Below the pieces are notes generated by a model. The model saw nothing but the letters and a program-made list of their open reading frames with translations. It was not told the DNA's origin and ran no database searches. The translations under genes and the position numbers were made by a program. Below, in pieces: positions 8,850 to 17,699 of a stretch of 64,000 bases of DNA (the stretch's first letter is position 1; each line of letters starts with the position of its first letter). The stretch comes from a bacterium (lineage in GTDB: Bacteria > SZUA-79 > Acidulodesulfobacterales > Acidulodesulfobacteraceae), in NCBI GenBank assembly GCA_021812245.1, contig JAKAOK010000002.1, forward strand, positions 1 through 64,000. Direction: 5' to 3'.

Positions 8850-11800
8850 AAGAACGGACATTAAAAGAATTTTAATAATAGGCTCCGGACCGATAATTAT
8901 CGGACAGGCCGCGGAATTTGATTATTCCGGGACGCAGGGAGCAAAAGCATTATCCGAAGAGGGATACGAGGTTGTTCTCGTAAATTCCAATCCCGCCACT
9001 ATTATGACCGACCCCGATTATGCCTATAAAACATATATTGAACCTCTTACCAAGGATTTTGTCGCCAAAATTATCGAAAAGGAAAGGCCGGACAGCATAC
9101 TGCCGACGCTTGGGGGACAGACTGCCCTTAATATTACCTTAGAACTCTTTGACTCCGGAATTATACAAAAATACGGTTTGAATATTCTTGGGGCAAATAT
9201 AGACGCGATTAAAAAAGCGGAAGACAGGGAATATTTCAAGAAAAGCATGGAAAAGATAGGAGTTCCGGTTTTGCAGGGCGGTTTTGCCAAAAATATGGAA
9301 GAGGCGTACGAGGTGCAAAAAAGCATCGGCTTTCCGGTAATTATAAGACCTTCTTTTACTCTTGGAGGAAGCGGGGGAGGCATAGCCTATAATATATATG
9401 AATTCGGCGATATTGCTTCAAACGGAATAAATTTAAGCCCTATAAGCGAAATATTAATCGAAAAGTCCGCAATCGGATTTAAAGAGGTAGAACTTGAAGT
9501 AATGACCGATAAAGATAAAAATACCATTATAATCTGTTCGATAGAAAATCTCGACCCTATGGGGATTCATACGGGCGATTCTATCACCGTTGCACCCGTC
9601 CAGACTTTAAACGACGTGGATTTACAAAAACTCAGGGACTATTCGATAAAAATAATGGATGAGATAGGCGTAGAAACCGGCGGGTCCAATATTCAGTTTG
9701 CCCTAAATCCCGATTCCGACGATGTTTACGTTATAGAGATGAATCCGAGAGTTTCGAGAAGTTCCAGTCTGGCATCCAAGGCGACCGGTTTTGCCATAGC
9801 AAAAATTGCCGCCAAGCTTGCCGTGGGATATACTTTAGATGAAATTACAAACGATATTACGAAAAAAACGCTCGCATGTTTTGAGCCGTCCATAGATTAC
9901 GTAGTAACCAAAATACCGCGTTTTACGTTTGAGAAATTTCCGCAGACAGACAGCACTCTTACGACGCATATGAAGTCGGTTGGCGAAGTAATGGCTATAG
10001 GCAGGACGTTCTGCGAATCGATTCAAAAAGCCGCCAGATCTTTAGAAAACGGATATTACGGGATAGAATCGCTTTACGGTCTTGATTTATCTTATGGCTC
10101 AGCGGAAAAAAAACAGGATGCCGAAATTATTAAAGAAGAAATAAAATCTTTAATAAAAAACAACGATTTCAGAAGATTGTTCTTAATAACCGATGCGTTA
10201 AGGATAAACTTTACCGTTGAAGAAATAAACGAATTTTCTAAAGTCGATAAGTGGTTTCTCAATCAGATTAAACTGATCGTCGAGCAGGAGAAAAAACTGT
10301 TTCTCGCCGGCAACGCATTACAAGATATAGAACTTATCAGGGAATCTAAAGAAATAGGTTTTTCAAACAGAATAATCGCAAAATTAGTTGCAAAAAAAGG
10401 CGACGGCGGTCATATTTCGCCGGAAGAATATTTTAAAAAAGACGAAGAAGCGATTGCTTTAATAGAAAAAACGGAAAAAATTATAGACGAGGTATGCAGG
10501 ACAAATAATATAACAAGAGTATTTAAAAAAGTCGATACTTGTGCGGCGGAATTTGAGGCAGCCACTCCTTATATGTATTCGTCTTACGATAAATTTAACG
10601 AAATTAAGCCGCTTGAAAACGAAAAAGTTATAATATTGGGAAGCGGTCCCAACAGAATAGGACAGGGCATAGAGTTTGATTATTGCTGCGTTCATTGTTC
10701 CTTTGCTTTAAAAGAAAATAATTACTCGTCTATTATGTTGAACTGCAATCCGGAAACAGTTTCCACCGATTATGATACTTCATCGCGGCTCTATTTCGAA
10801 CCTTTGACTTTCGAGGATACGGCGGCGATCTGCGAGGCGGAGAATAACCCTCCGGTCATACTGCAGTTCGGCGGACAAACCCCTTTGAAGTTAGCCAAAA
10901 AATTTGACTCAAAAGGCATTAAAATACTCGGCACTCCTTTTAAATATATAGATATAGCCGAAGACAGAGAAAAGTTTAAAAATATAATAAATAAATTAAA
11001 TCTCAAACAGCCTGAAAGCGCTATGGCGTTTAACGGCGAAGAAATATACGAAAAGGCAAAAGCCATCGGGTTTCCGGTTTTATTAAGGCCTTCCTACGTT
11101 CTCGGCGGAAGGGCTATGGAAATAATATATAACGAAAGCGGCCTGACGGAATATATTAAAAAGATATTTCAGCAGGATGTTTCATTTCCTATATTGATAG
11201 ATAAATTTCTGGAAGATGCTATAGAGGTTGACGTAGATGCTTTAAGCGATACCGAATCTGTTTATATTGCCGGAATAATGGAGCATATCGAGGAAGCGGG
11301 AGTGCATTCAGGGGACAGCGCCTGCTCTCTGCCTGCATTTTCTTTAGACGCAAATGCCGTGGAAAAGATAAAAGATATTACGGAAATAATATGCAGGGAA
11401 TTTCACGTTAAAGGACTTGTAAATATTCAGTATGCCGTAAAAAATAACGAAATATACATAATAGAGGTTAATCCGAGGGCGTCAAGGACGGTTCCCTTTA
11501 TAGGAAAAGCCACGGGAGTGCCCGTCGCAAAATTAGCGACCAAGATTCTTCTTGGGGAAAAAATTAAAAATTTTGGACTGGGGCGGTCTTTTAATATTAA
11601 CTATTATTGCGTTAAGGAAGCGGTATTTCCGTTTTCTAAATTTTCAAACGTCGATCCTATGCTCGGTCCGGAAATGAGGTCAACGGGGGAAGTTATGGGA
11701 ATAGACGCAAGCTTTGGAATGGCTTATGCTAAATCGCAGATTGCCGCCGGGCAGAACCTGCCGTTATCCGGAAACGTTCTTATAAGCGTTAAAGACGAAG

Positions 11801-12168
11801 ATAAAAAATATTTAAAAGAACTCGGCGAATCATTAGCGAAATCGGGTTTAAATATACTTGCCACTAAAGGAACCTCCGAATATCTGGACGGGGTCGGCAT
11901 TAAAAATCAAAGAATAAATAAAGTGAAAGAAGGCCGACCGCATATAATAGACGCCCTTAAGAACAAAGAAATTTCTATGATTTTCAATACGCCGAGGGGT
12001 AAAAAATCTCTCGAGGATTCATATATAATCAGGAGAAGCGCCATAGAGTTTTCTCTTCCGTATTATACGACTATGAGAGGCGCAACGGCCGCATGTATGG
12101 CAATTAAGGCGCTTAAAGAAAATAATTTGTCCGTAAACGCCTTGCAGGATTATTACAAAGGCATATAA
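8842..12168 (+). CDS. carB: Carbamoyl-phosphate synthase large chain
   Basis: Carries out both ATP-dependent phosphorylations that convert bicarbonate and ammonia to carbamoyl phosphate. The 1108 residues contain duplicated ATP-grasp halves: [23 protein letters not shown] at the N terminus and [22 protein letters not shown] near residue 593. The metal-binding [16 protein letters not shown] and [16 protein letters not shown] segments are both intact. A C-terminal MGS-like allosteric domain (about 970-1108) probably senses UMP or ornithine. It is the last gene of the pyr operon. Confidence 0.97.
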   Translation: MPKRTDIKRILIIGSGPIIIGQAAEFDYSGTQGAKALSEEGYEVVLVNSNPATIMTDPDYAYKTYIEPLTKDFVAKIIEKERPDSILPTLGGQTALNITLELFDSGIIQKYGLNILGANIDAIKKAEDREYFKKSMEKIGVPVLQGGFAKNMEEAYEVQKSIGFPVIIRPSFTLGGSGGGIAYNIYEFGDIASNGINLSPISEILIEKSAIGFKEVELEVMTDKDKNTIIICSIENLDPMGIHTGDSITVAPVQTLNDVDLQKLRDYSIKIMDEIGVETGGSNIQFALNPDSDDVYVIEMNPRVSRSSSLASKATGFAIAKIAAKLAVGYTLDEITNDITKKTLACFEPSIDYVVTKIPRFTFEKFPQTDSTLTTHMKSVGEVMAIGRTFCESIQKAARSLENGYYGIESLYGLDLSYGSAEKKQDAEIIKEEIKSLIKNNDFRRLFLITDALRINFTVEEINEFSKVDKWFLNQIKLIVEQEKKLFLAGNALQDIELIRESKEIGFSNRIIAKLVAKKGDGGHISPEEYFKKDEEAIALIEKTEKIIDEVCRTNNITRVFKKVDTCAAEFEAATPYMYSSYDKFNEIKPLENEKVIILGSGPNRIGQGIEFDYCCVHCSFALKENNYSSIMLNCNPETVSTDYDTSSRLYFEPLTFEDTAAICEAENNPPVILQFGGQTPLKLAKKFDSKGIKILGTPFKYIDIAEDREKFKNIINKLNLKQPESAMAFNGEEIYEKAKAIGFPVLLRPSYVLGGRAMEIIYNESGLTEYIKKIFQQDVSFPILIDKFLEDAIEVDVDALSDTESVYIAGIMEHIEEAGVHSGDSACSLPAFSLDANAVEKIKDITEIICREFHVKGLVNIQYAVKNNEIYIIEVNPRASRTVPFIGKATGVPVAKLATKILLGEKIKNFGLGRSFNINYYCVKEAVFPFSKFSNVDPMLGPEMRSTGEVMGIDASFGMAYAKSQIAAGQNLPLSGNVLISVKDEDKKYLKELGESLAKSGLNILATKGTSEYLDGVGIKNQRINKVKEGRPHIIDALKNKEISMIFNTPRGKKSLEDSYIIRRSAIEFSLPYYTTMRGATAACMAIKALKENNLSVNALQDYYKGI

Positions 12169-12236
12169 TAATTAGTATAATAATAAAATAATATTAAAGG
12201 ATTATTTAATTTAATATTTATTTGGAGGTGGTTGTA

Positions 12237-12722
12237 TTGGCGGCAAACGAAAAAGCTTTTTATATCACGAAAGAAGGGCATGATAATTTGGTTAAAGAAT
12301 TAAAGCGGTTGAAATCCGTAGAAAGACCGGCAAATATTAAAGCCATCGAGGAAGCGATAGCTCACGGAGATTTATCCGAAAATGCGGAATATCATTCTGC
12401 GAAAGAAAAACAGAGTTTCTTAACCGGCAAAATTATAGAGCTTGAAGACAGAATAGCGCGTGCCCAGGTTATAGACGTATCTAAAATTTGCGAAGAAAAG
12501 GTCGTATTTGGCGCAACCGTAAAACTGTTGGATTTAAATTCCGATAAGGAAGTTTCTTATAAAATAGTCGGAGATACGGAATCCGATGTTAAAGAAGGAA
12601 AAATTTCCATAAGCTCTCCTATCGCCAAGGCTCTTATAGGAAAATGCATCGGAGACGAAACAAAAATAAACGTTCCTAACGGCGTTAAAGAGTTCGAGAT
12701 TATTGACATTAAATATGTTTAA
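12237..12722 (+). CDS. greA: Transcript-cleavage factor GreA
   Basis: Rescues backtracked RNA polymerase by stimulating RNA cleavage through the secondary channel. The N-terminal coiled coil (KEGHDNLVKELKRLKS...HGDLSENAEYHSAKEKQ) holds the acidic tip DLSEN. The C-terminal FKBP-like domain includes VVFGATVKLLD and SISSPIAKALIGK. The longer frame from TTG 12222 would translate through the Shine-Dalgarno GGAGGTGG (12224-12231), so the real start is taken as TTG 12237, giving 161 residues against the usual 158. Confidence 0.93.
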   Translation: MAANEKAFYITKEGHDNLVKELKRLKSVERPANIKAIEEAIAHGDLSENAEYHSAKEKQSFLTGKIIELEDRIARAQVIDVSKICEEKVVFGATVKLLDLNSDKEVSYKIVGDTESDVKEGKISISSPIAKALIGKCIGDETKINVPNGVKEFEIIDIKYV

Positions 12723-12791
12723 GTTTATAATATAAATATACCATATATTTATTTATATATACGATTTAATTTATAGAAAACAGGAGGATTT

Positions 12792-13025
12792 ATGGCGCTA
12801 AATAAAGCAGAAGTATCAAAAGTTATCGATGAAATCAGACCTTCATTGCAGTATGACGGCGGAGACGTCGAACTGGTAAATATACACGACGACGGCACGG
12901 TTGACGTCAGGCTTAAAGGAGCGTGTGCCCACTGTATGGGTTCTATAATGACCCTCAAGGGCGGCATAGAACGCCTGCTTAAAGAACGTATTCCGGGAGT
13001 CAAAGAAGTCAACGCGGTTCAATAG
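12792..13025 (+). CDS. NifU C-terminal-type iron-sulfur scaffold (Nfu)
   Basis: A 77-residue protein made only of the NifU C-terminal domain, which carries and delivers 4Fe-4S clusters. The CxxC motif is Cys45-Ala-His-Cys48, within GACAHCMGSIMTLKGGIERLL. A good Shine-Dalgarno (CAGGAGGA) precedes the ATG by 5 nt. It is followed by an intrinsic terminator. The lineage's many Fe-S enzymes (radical SAM, ferredoxins, CoA activase) are plausible clients, but this is inference. Confidence 0.9.
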   Translation: MALNKAEVSKVIDEIRPSLQYDGGDVELVNIHDDGTVDVRLKGACAHCMGSIMTLKGGIERLLKERIPGVKEVNAVQ

Positions 13026-13068
13026 CAGTTTAATTCAATATTCGACGAAAATAAAATTTATTAAAAGG

Positions 13069-13089
13069 CCCGCTAAAAAGCGGGTTTTT
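13069..13089 (+). terminator. Intrinsic terminator after nfu
   Basis: The stem CCCGCT/AGCGGG (13069-13074 with 13079-13084) has an AAAA loop and is followed by TTTTTA. It sits between the convergent nfu and alr genes and may serve both strands. Confidence 0.85.
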
Positions 13090-13093
13090 AATT

Positions 13094-14269
13094 TTAAATA
13101 TAAACTCTTTTATTAGATTTTCCAAAATTCAAGCATATCTCATAAGGAATTGTTTGCGTTATCGAAGCAATTTCTTGAATTGTAATTTCGTTAGAGCCGC
13201 TTTTCCCTGCTATTATTACCTCGTCGCCTGCTTTTACCCCTTCTATTTTCGTTATATCCGCCATAATCAGATTCATAGTGGCTATCCCTTTTATAGCGGC
13301 AAATTTACCGTTTATTAAAACCCTGCCCTTGTTAGACATAAGTCTTGGTATGCCGTTGTCGTAGCCTGCGGAAATAACGGCGATAAGCATATCTTTAGGC
13401 GCTTTAAACGTATTATTGTAGGAAACGAATCCGCCTTTTTTAACTTTCTTAACCTGTAAAACGATGGATTTTAAAGACATAAGCGGTTTAAGTGCGGTAT
13501 TGCCGTTTGCGGTGGTTATGTCCTCATTTGGATTAAATCCGTAAAGTGAAATTCCGGGTCTAACGGCGTTTGAATAATCTTCGCCTATTTTGTCGTTAAA
13601 AAGCGCCGAACTGGCGCTTATGTGAGAATATAAAGGCTTAATGCCGTTTTTATTTAAAAGAGAAACCGTTTTTTTAAAATTGGCTATCTGAAAATTTGTG
13701 TAATCTAAGTCGCTTCCTCCCGAAGATAAATGGCTGAATAAACCTTCTGCGTTAAAATATTTTTTATTTTCGTTAATGATGCCTGCGGCGGATTTTATCT
13801 CTTCTTCATTCAAGCCGAGCCTGCTCATTCCTGAATCTAATTTTATGTGAACATTTAGCGGTTTATTCAGGTTGGCTGATTTTGCTTTATCCAGAAGCAT
13901 TTTTAGATAATCGAGGCTGAAAACCCCGATTCTTAAGTTTAGTTCAGCCACTTCTTTCAAATCGTCAAGATGCACTCCTTTAAGCATAAGCAGTTTAGCC
14001 TTAGGGATTTTTTTAATAATGCCGCTAGCTTCGTCGATATCTATAATTCCGAAAAAATTTATTCCGGCTTTAAAGAGCGTTTCGGCGACCGGAACAAGTC
14101 CGTGTCCGTAAGCATCCGATTTAACAATTGCTATAATCGTTTTGTTTTTTGCGGATTTAAGCAGTTTTATAAAGTTTATGTTATTTTTAAGGTTTTCAAG
14201 ATTTATGTAAAGCGAGGTATCCTTCATATGATTTATTTTAAGAAAAAACGGCATAAAAGTCAATTTCAT
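13094..14269 (-). CDS. alr: Alanine racemase
   Basis: A PLP enzyme making D-alanine for peptidoglycan. The PLP lysine lies in IAIVKSDAYGHG (Lys50 of the long form). Other family landmarks are HIKLDSGMSRLGL, SHISASSALF, RPGISLYGF and the second catalytic tyrosine in VSYNNTFKAP. The 391-residue frame begins with a hydrophobic MKLTFMPFFLKINH extension. A start at MKDTSLYINLENL (14227) would match most family members. Neither start has a clear Shine-Dalgarno. It points away from tldD, with divergent promoters between them. Confidence 0.94.
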   Translation of the reverse strand: MKLTFMPFFLKINHMKDTSLYINLENLKNNINFIKLLKSAKNKTIIAIVKSDAYGHGLVPVAETLFKAGINFFGIIDIDEASGIIKKIPKAKLLMLKGVHLDDLKEVAELNLRIGVFSLDYLKMLLDKAKSANLNKPLNVHIKLDSGMSRLGLNEEEIKSAAGIINENKKYFNAEGLFSHLSSGGSDLDYTNFQIANFKKTVSLLNKNGIKPLYSHISASSALFNDKIGEDYSNAVRPGISLYGFNPNEDITTANGNTALKPLMSLKSIVLQVKKVKKGGFVSYNNTFKAPKDMLIAVISAGYDNGIPRLMSNKGRVLINGKFAAIKGIATMNLIMADITKIEGVKAGDEVIIAGKSGSNEITIQEIASITQTIPYEICLNFGKSNKRVYI

Positions 14270-14310
14270 AAGATTTTATAACATTCAGTCTTGTTTGAAA
14301 GCGCAGTTTT

Positions 14311-14340
14311 TGATATTATATTAACTGATATATAATATCA
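14311..14340 (+). promoter_or_regulatory. Promoter region with 11-bp perfect inverted repeat before tldD
   Basis: TGATATTATAT (14311-14321) and ATATAATATCA (14330-14340) form a perfect inverted repeat with an 8-nt spacer. The right arm contains TATAAT (14331-14336), a likely -10 box, and the Shine-Dalgarno AAAGAGG follows directly. It may be an operator, or simply AT-rich symmetry around a promoter. Confidence 0.4.
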
Positions 14341-14352
14341 AAGAGGTTCAAA

Positions 14353-15768
14353 ATGAAGTTAAACGATATAAATTTCAATAAGATTATTAACGGCGCCCGC
14401 CTTAGCGATGAAGATTTCATAGATATTTTTATAGAATCCAAGATTTCTACTTTATTGTCCAATGAGGGCAAAAGGCTTGAAAAAGCTATTAACGGTATGA
14501 TTCAGGGGGCGGGTTTAAGGCTTATTTCAAATAAAAAAACATATTATGCTTATACCAATAACCTTGAAGAAAATAATTTAATAAATATTGCGAAAGAATT
14601 AAAAGATGCCGCCGCCGGCGATATTAATAAAAAAGATAAAAAAGACGGCGGATTTAAATCTTTAAATTTTAACAAAAAACAGCCAAAAATAGATTTTAAT
14701 ATTATAAAGGATATTGCAGATATTTCTATCGACGACAAATTAAAGACGGTTGAACCTGCCGTTAAATATTCATGGGAATTCGATAAAAGAGTAGTGCAGG
14801 TTAATATTACTTATTCTGATTACAGGCAGGACATTATAATAATAAATTCTGAAGGCGATTTCATAAAAGACTTCAGAGAGAATCTGGCATTTCTTGCTCA
14901 TGTAGTGGTTTCAAACGGAGAAAGAGTCGAGGTAGGCTATGAATCGGCTGGAGGATTTACCGGATTTGAATTTTTCGATAAAAATATGCCGGAAGATATA
15001 GCTAAAAAAGCTTTAAGCAGAGCATTGATCCAGCTTGAAGCCCCGTTTGCCCCTTCGGGGACTATGCCCGTCGTGTTATCCAGCGAAGCAGGCGGTACTA
15101 TGATACATGAGGCAATCGGACACGGATTAGAGGCGGATATTGCAGGAAACGGCTTAAGCGTATATTCGGATAAGATAGGAGAATCTGTGGCATCAAACTT
15201 AATAACGGTTATAGACGATTCTTCTTTAACCGGTAAACGCGGTTTCTATAGGTTTGACGACGAAGGAACTTATTCGGATAGAAATGTTCTGGTCGAGAAC
15301 GGCGTTCTTAAAAAATATATGTCGGACAGGCTGTCGTATATTAAATACGGATATGAACTGACTGGTAACGGCAGGAGACAGTCTTACGAGCATGTTCCGA
15401 TAGTCAGAATGTCAAATACGATGATTGCTCCGGGGGAATCGAACCCTGAAGATATTATAAAAAGCGTGGATAACGGCATATTTGTTAAAAAAATGGGCGG
15501 CGGTCAGGTAAATACCGTTACCGGAGATTTTGTATTCGACGTTATGGAAGGTTATGCTATAAAGAACGGGGTTATAGGCGAGGCTGTCAGCGGCGCTACT
15601 CTTATGGGGAACGGACCGGAGATACTAAAAAATATCGATATGGTGGGAAATGATTTAGGGTTCGGAATCGGTACATGCGGGAAAGACGGGCAGGGAGTTC
15701 CGGTTGCCGATGCTCAGCCTACGCTGAGAATTCCGTCGATAATAGTAGGCGGTAAAAATTCAAAATAA
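14353..15768 (+). CDS. tldD: TldD/PmbA-family metalloprotease
   Basis: The TldD-TldE zinc protease trims unfolded peptides and matures some peptide products. The 471-residue protein contains the metal motif HEAIGHGLEADIA (His252-His257, HExxxH) and the TldD-type C-terminal glycine-rich stretch with FGIGTCGKDGQGVP. The HExxxH marks it as the catalytic TldD subunit. Its usual non-catalytic partner TldE/PmbA is not next to it or elsewhere in the window. The start follows AAAGAGG. Confidence 0.9.
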   Translation: MKLNDINFNKIINGARLSDEDFIDIFIESKISTLLSNEGKRLEKAINGMIQGAGLRLISNKKTYYAYTNNLEENNLINIAKELKDAAAGDINKKDKKDGGFKSLNFNKKQPKIDFNIIKDIADISIDDKLKTVEPAVKYSWEFDKRVVQVNITYSDYRQDIIIINSEGDFIKDFRENLAFLAHVVVSNGERVEVGYESAGGFTGFEFFDKNMPEDIAKKALSRALIQLEAPFAPSGTMPVVLSSEAGGTMIHEAIGHGLEADIAGNGLSVYSDKIGESVASNLITVIDDSSLTGKRGFYRFDDEGTYSDRNVLVENGVLKKYMSDRLSYIKYGYELTGNGRRQSYEHVPIVRMSNTMIAPGESNPEDIIKSVDNGIFVKKMGGGQVNTVTGDFVFDVMEGYAIKNGVIGEAVSGATLMGNGPEILKNIDMVGNDLGFGIGTCGKDGQGVPVADAQPTLRIPSIIVGGKNSK

Positions 15769-15779
15769 CGAAAACAGGA

Positions 15780-17135
15780 ATGGAAAGAATAAAAGACTGG
15801 AAATCATACCAAAAAACACTTAATAAAAGAAAAGGCAAAAAAAATAGATTTGTTAGTTTTATAAAATATACCGCAATACTGATATTTATCGTTTTACTTT
15901 TTTACGGTTCCTCCGCACTTTATTTTTATGGGAAATCTATTTTTCTTGCCGTAAATAAAAAAGTGCAGGGAACGGGAATCAGACCTATAGTATTTATTAA
16001 AGACAGTCTGGCCGGCAAAAAATTTTCTAATTTCGATATTGCTGAAGTTAAATCGGTCAGGTCTTTAAAAAAATACTTCAAATATAACCCCCCTGTATTT
16101 AAAACTATCCTGAACGGTCGTTATGTTCAAAAAATAGGCGGCTATACCATAGTTTACACGGTTGACCCCGCCGTGCAAAAAGAGGTGGAAAAGGTTTTTA
16201 AAGAATATTCCGTTCCGTTCGGCGTTTTAGCCGCCGTGAATCCAGATACCGGAGCAGTACTCGGTTTCGCATCTTATTCTTATAATAAAAGCAAATCCGA
16301 TGAAATTTCCCCTCTTATTGCCTACCCTTCAGGTTCGTTAGTCAAAATAATAACCGCTTCCGCCGCAATAGAATCCAAAGGTTTTTATCCCGGACTTAAT
16401 ATATGCTTTAACGGAACGATGTATGGGACGGATAAGGCATATTGGAAGCAAAATATAGGTACGGGGTCGAATACGATATCCTTTAAACAGGCTTTTGCAA
16501 AATCATGCGACGTGGCTTTCGGCAAAGTTGCAGGATATTATGTAGGCAGAAAATTATTAACGGATTATTTTAATAAATTTTATTTTAATAATAAAATACC
16601 TTTCATTTTAGATATCCGTAAAAGCAAAGCCTATATTCCCAGAAAATTTTACCAATTAGAACTTACGGGGGCGGGTTTCGAAAACGTAAAGATGACGCCT
16701 CTTCATGCCGCCTTAGTTGCAGGTTCGGCGGTTAACGGAGGTAAAATAGTCGAACCGTATATGATAAAGGAAATTATATCTTCATCGGGAAAAGTCGTAT
16801 ATATCCATAAAGGAGCTAAAATTCTAAATACCTCTATAACGACTAAAACGGCACATATTTTAAAACGGATGATGATTGCAACCGTTACTAAAGGTGTAGC
16901 TCATCCGGATTTTTACAGTACGGCAGGCAGGTATATGCTGCCGGGAGTTATTGCCGGAGGCAAGACCGGGACGATATCGGGTAATAATCCTCAAGGACTT
17001 TATCAATGGTTTGCGGGATTCGGAGAGATGAACGGAAAGAAAATTGCGCTATCCTCTCTCGTAATAGAAAATCCGGTTTGGAGAATAGAAGGCGGAGGGG
17101 TAGCCGAAAAAGCATTTTTCGCATATTTTTTCTGA
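15780..17135 (+). CDS. Short class B-like penicillin-binding transpeptidase
   Basis: Its cytoplasmic N terminus is basic, followed by one membrane segment (about 27-48) and a periplasmic transpeptidase domain, so it should cross-link peptidoglycan outside the inner membrane. The active-site motif is Ser186-Leu-Val-Lys189. The second motif reads Ser-Cys-Asp instead of Ser-x-Asn. The third is GGKTGT near residue 393. At 451 residues it lacks the long PBP-dimer domain of FtsI or PBP2. It starts 11 nt after tldD. It could be an SEDS-partner type protein or an FtsI-like accessory; I cannot assign a specific role. Confidence 0.75.
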   Translation: MERIKDWKSYQKTLNKRKGKKNRFVSFIKYTAILIFIVLLFYGSSALYFYGKSIFLAVNKKVQGTGIRPIVFIKDSLAGKKFSNFDIAEVKSVRSLKKYFKYNPPVFKTILNGRYVQKIGGYTIVYTVDPAVQKEVEKVFKEYSVPFGVLAAVNPDTGAVLGFASYSYNKSKSDEISPLIAYPSGSLVKIITASAAIESKGFYPGLNICFNGTMYGTDKAYWKQNIGTGSNTISFKQAFAKSCDVAFGKVAGYYVGRKLLTDYFNKFYFNNKIPFILDIRKSKAYIPRKFYQLELTGAGFENVKMTPLHAALVAGSAVNGGKIVEPYMIKEIISSSGKVVYIHKGAKILNTSITTKTAHILKRMMIATVTKGVAHPDFYSTAGRYMLPGVIAGGKTGTISGNNPQGLYQWFAGFGEMNGKKIALSSLVIENPVWRIEGGGVAEKAFFAYFF

Positions 17136-17172
17136 TATAATATAATATAAAATAATTATATAGGAGTTTAAG

Positions 17173-17580
17173 ATGGCAAAAATTATTCCGTTTGAATATT
17201 TCGAACCGGTTTTGGAACATTCCGTGTCTAATATGAAGAGAATTAAAAAAGAACTTGGGCTTGCCGAAGATATTGTCTCTATCGACTATGTTGGGCTGAC
17301 AATCCTGAATATAACAAAATACAACGACGATTTCGTAAAAACTATCGGCGGAGTATTGAGGGATTCCGATGTTGTATCCGTTAAAAATAATCTTGTTTAT
17401 TTATTTTTACCCGGTACGGATTTTGAAGGCTCGATGGATATAATCGGCGATTTCAAAGAATTTTACGAGGATGCTTTCGATTATATCGTTTCCGCAACGC
17501 TTCTAAAGGATTTAAAAAGCATAAAAGATATATTGTCTGAATTAGACAAACTTGCGTTAGATAAGGGTTGGAAGGCATAG
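17173..17580 (+). CDS. Unknown 135-residue protein, possibly degenerate GGDEF-like
   Basis: A real gene by its Shine-Dalgarno (TAGGAG, 8 nt before ATG), good codon use and no overlap. I do not recognise the family. It has an acidic alpha/beta composition with no membrane segment or signal. The stretch TILNITKYNDDF...GGVLRDSDVV...YLFLPGTDFEGS is faintly reminiscent of the nucleotide-cyclase/GGDEF core, where RDSDVV precedes the signature loop, but the GGDEF motif itself is absent. It lies between the penicillin-binding protein and comM. Confidence 0.6.
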   Translation: MAKIIPFEYFEPVLEHSVSNMKRIKKELGLAEDIVSIDYVGLTILNITKYNDDFVKTIGGVLRDSDVVSVKNNLVYLFLPGTDFEGSMDIIGDFKEFYEDAFDYIVSATLLKDLKSIKDILSELDKLALDKGWKA

Positions 17581-17637
17581 ATTCATATAAATGCAACAAA
17601 AATTTAACATAATTGTAATATATATTTCATAATTCTG

Positions 17638-17698
17638 AAACAATATCCTTTTATAATAGTATGTAAGTAAAAAATATTAGTATAAAAGGATATTGTTT
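17638..17698 (+). promoter_or_regulatory. Hairpin sequestering the comM ribosome-binding site
   Basis: AAACAATATCCTTTTATA (17638-17655) is perfectly complementary to TATAAAAGGATATTGTTT (17681-17698), with a 25-nt loop. The right arm contains the AAAGGAT Shine-Dalgarno and ends 1 nt before the comM ATG. In RNA this 18-bp stem would hide the translation start. As DNA it could also be an operator. Confidence 0.65.
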
Positions 17699-17699
17699 T

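Noticed and set aside
12222-12236. Upstream TTG start for greA
   Set aside because: It would translate the Shine-Dalgarno GGAGGTGG itself; TTG 12237 has correct spacing.
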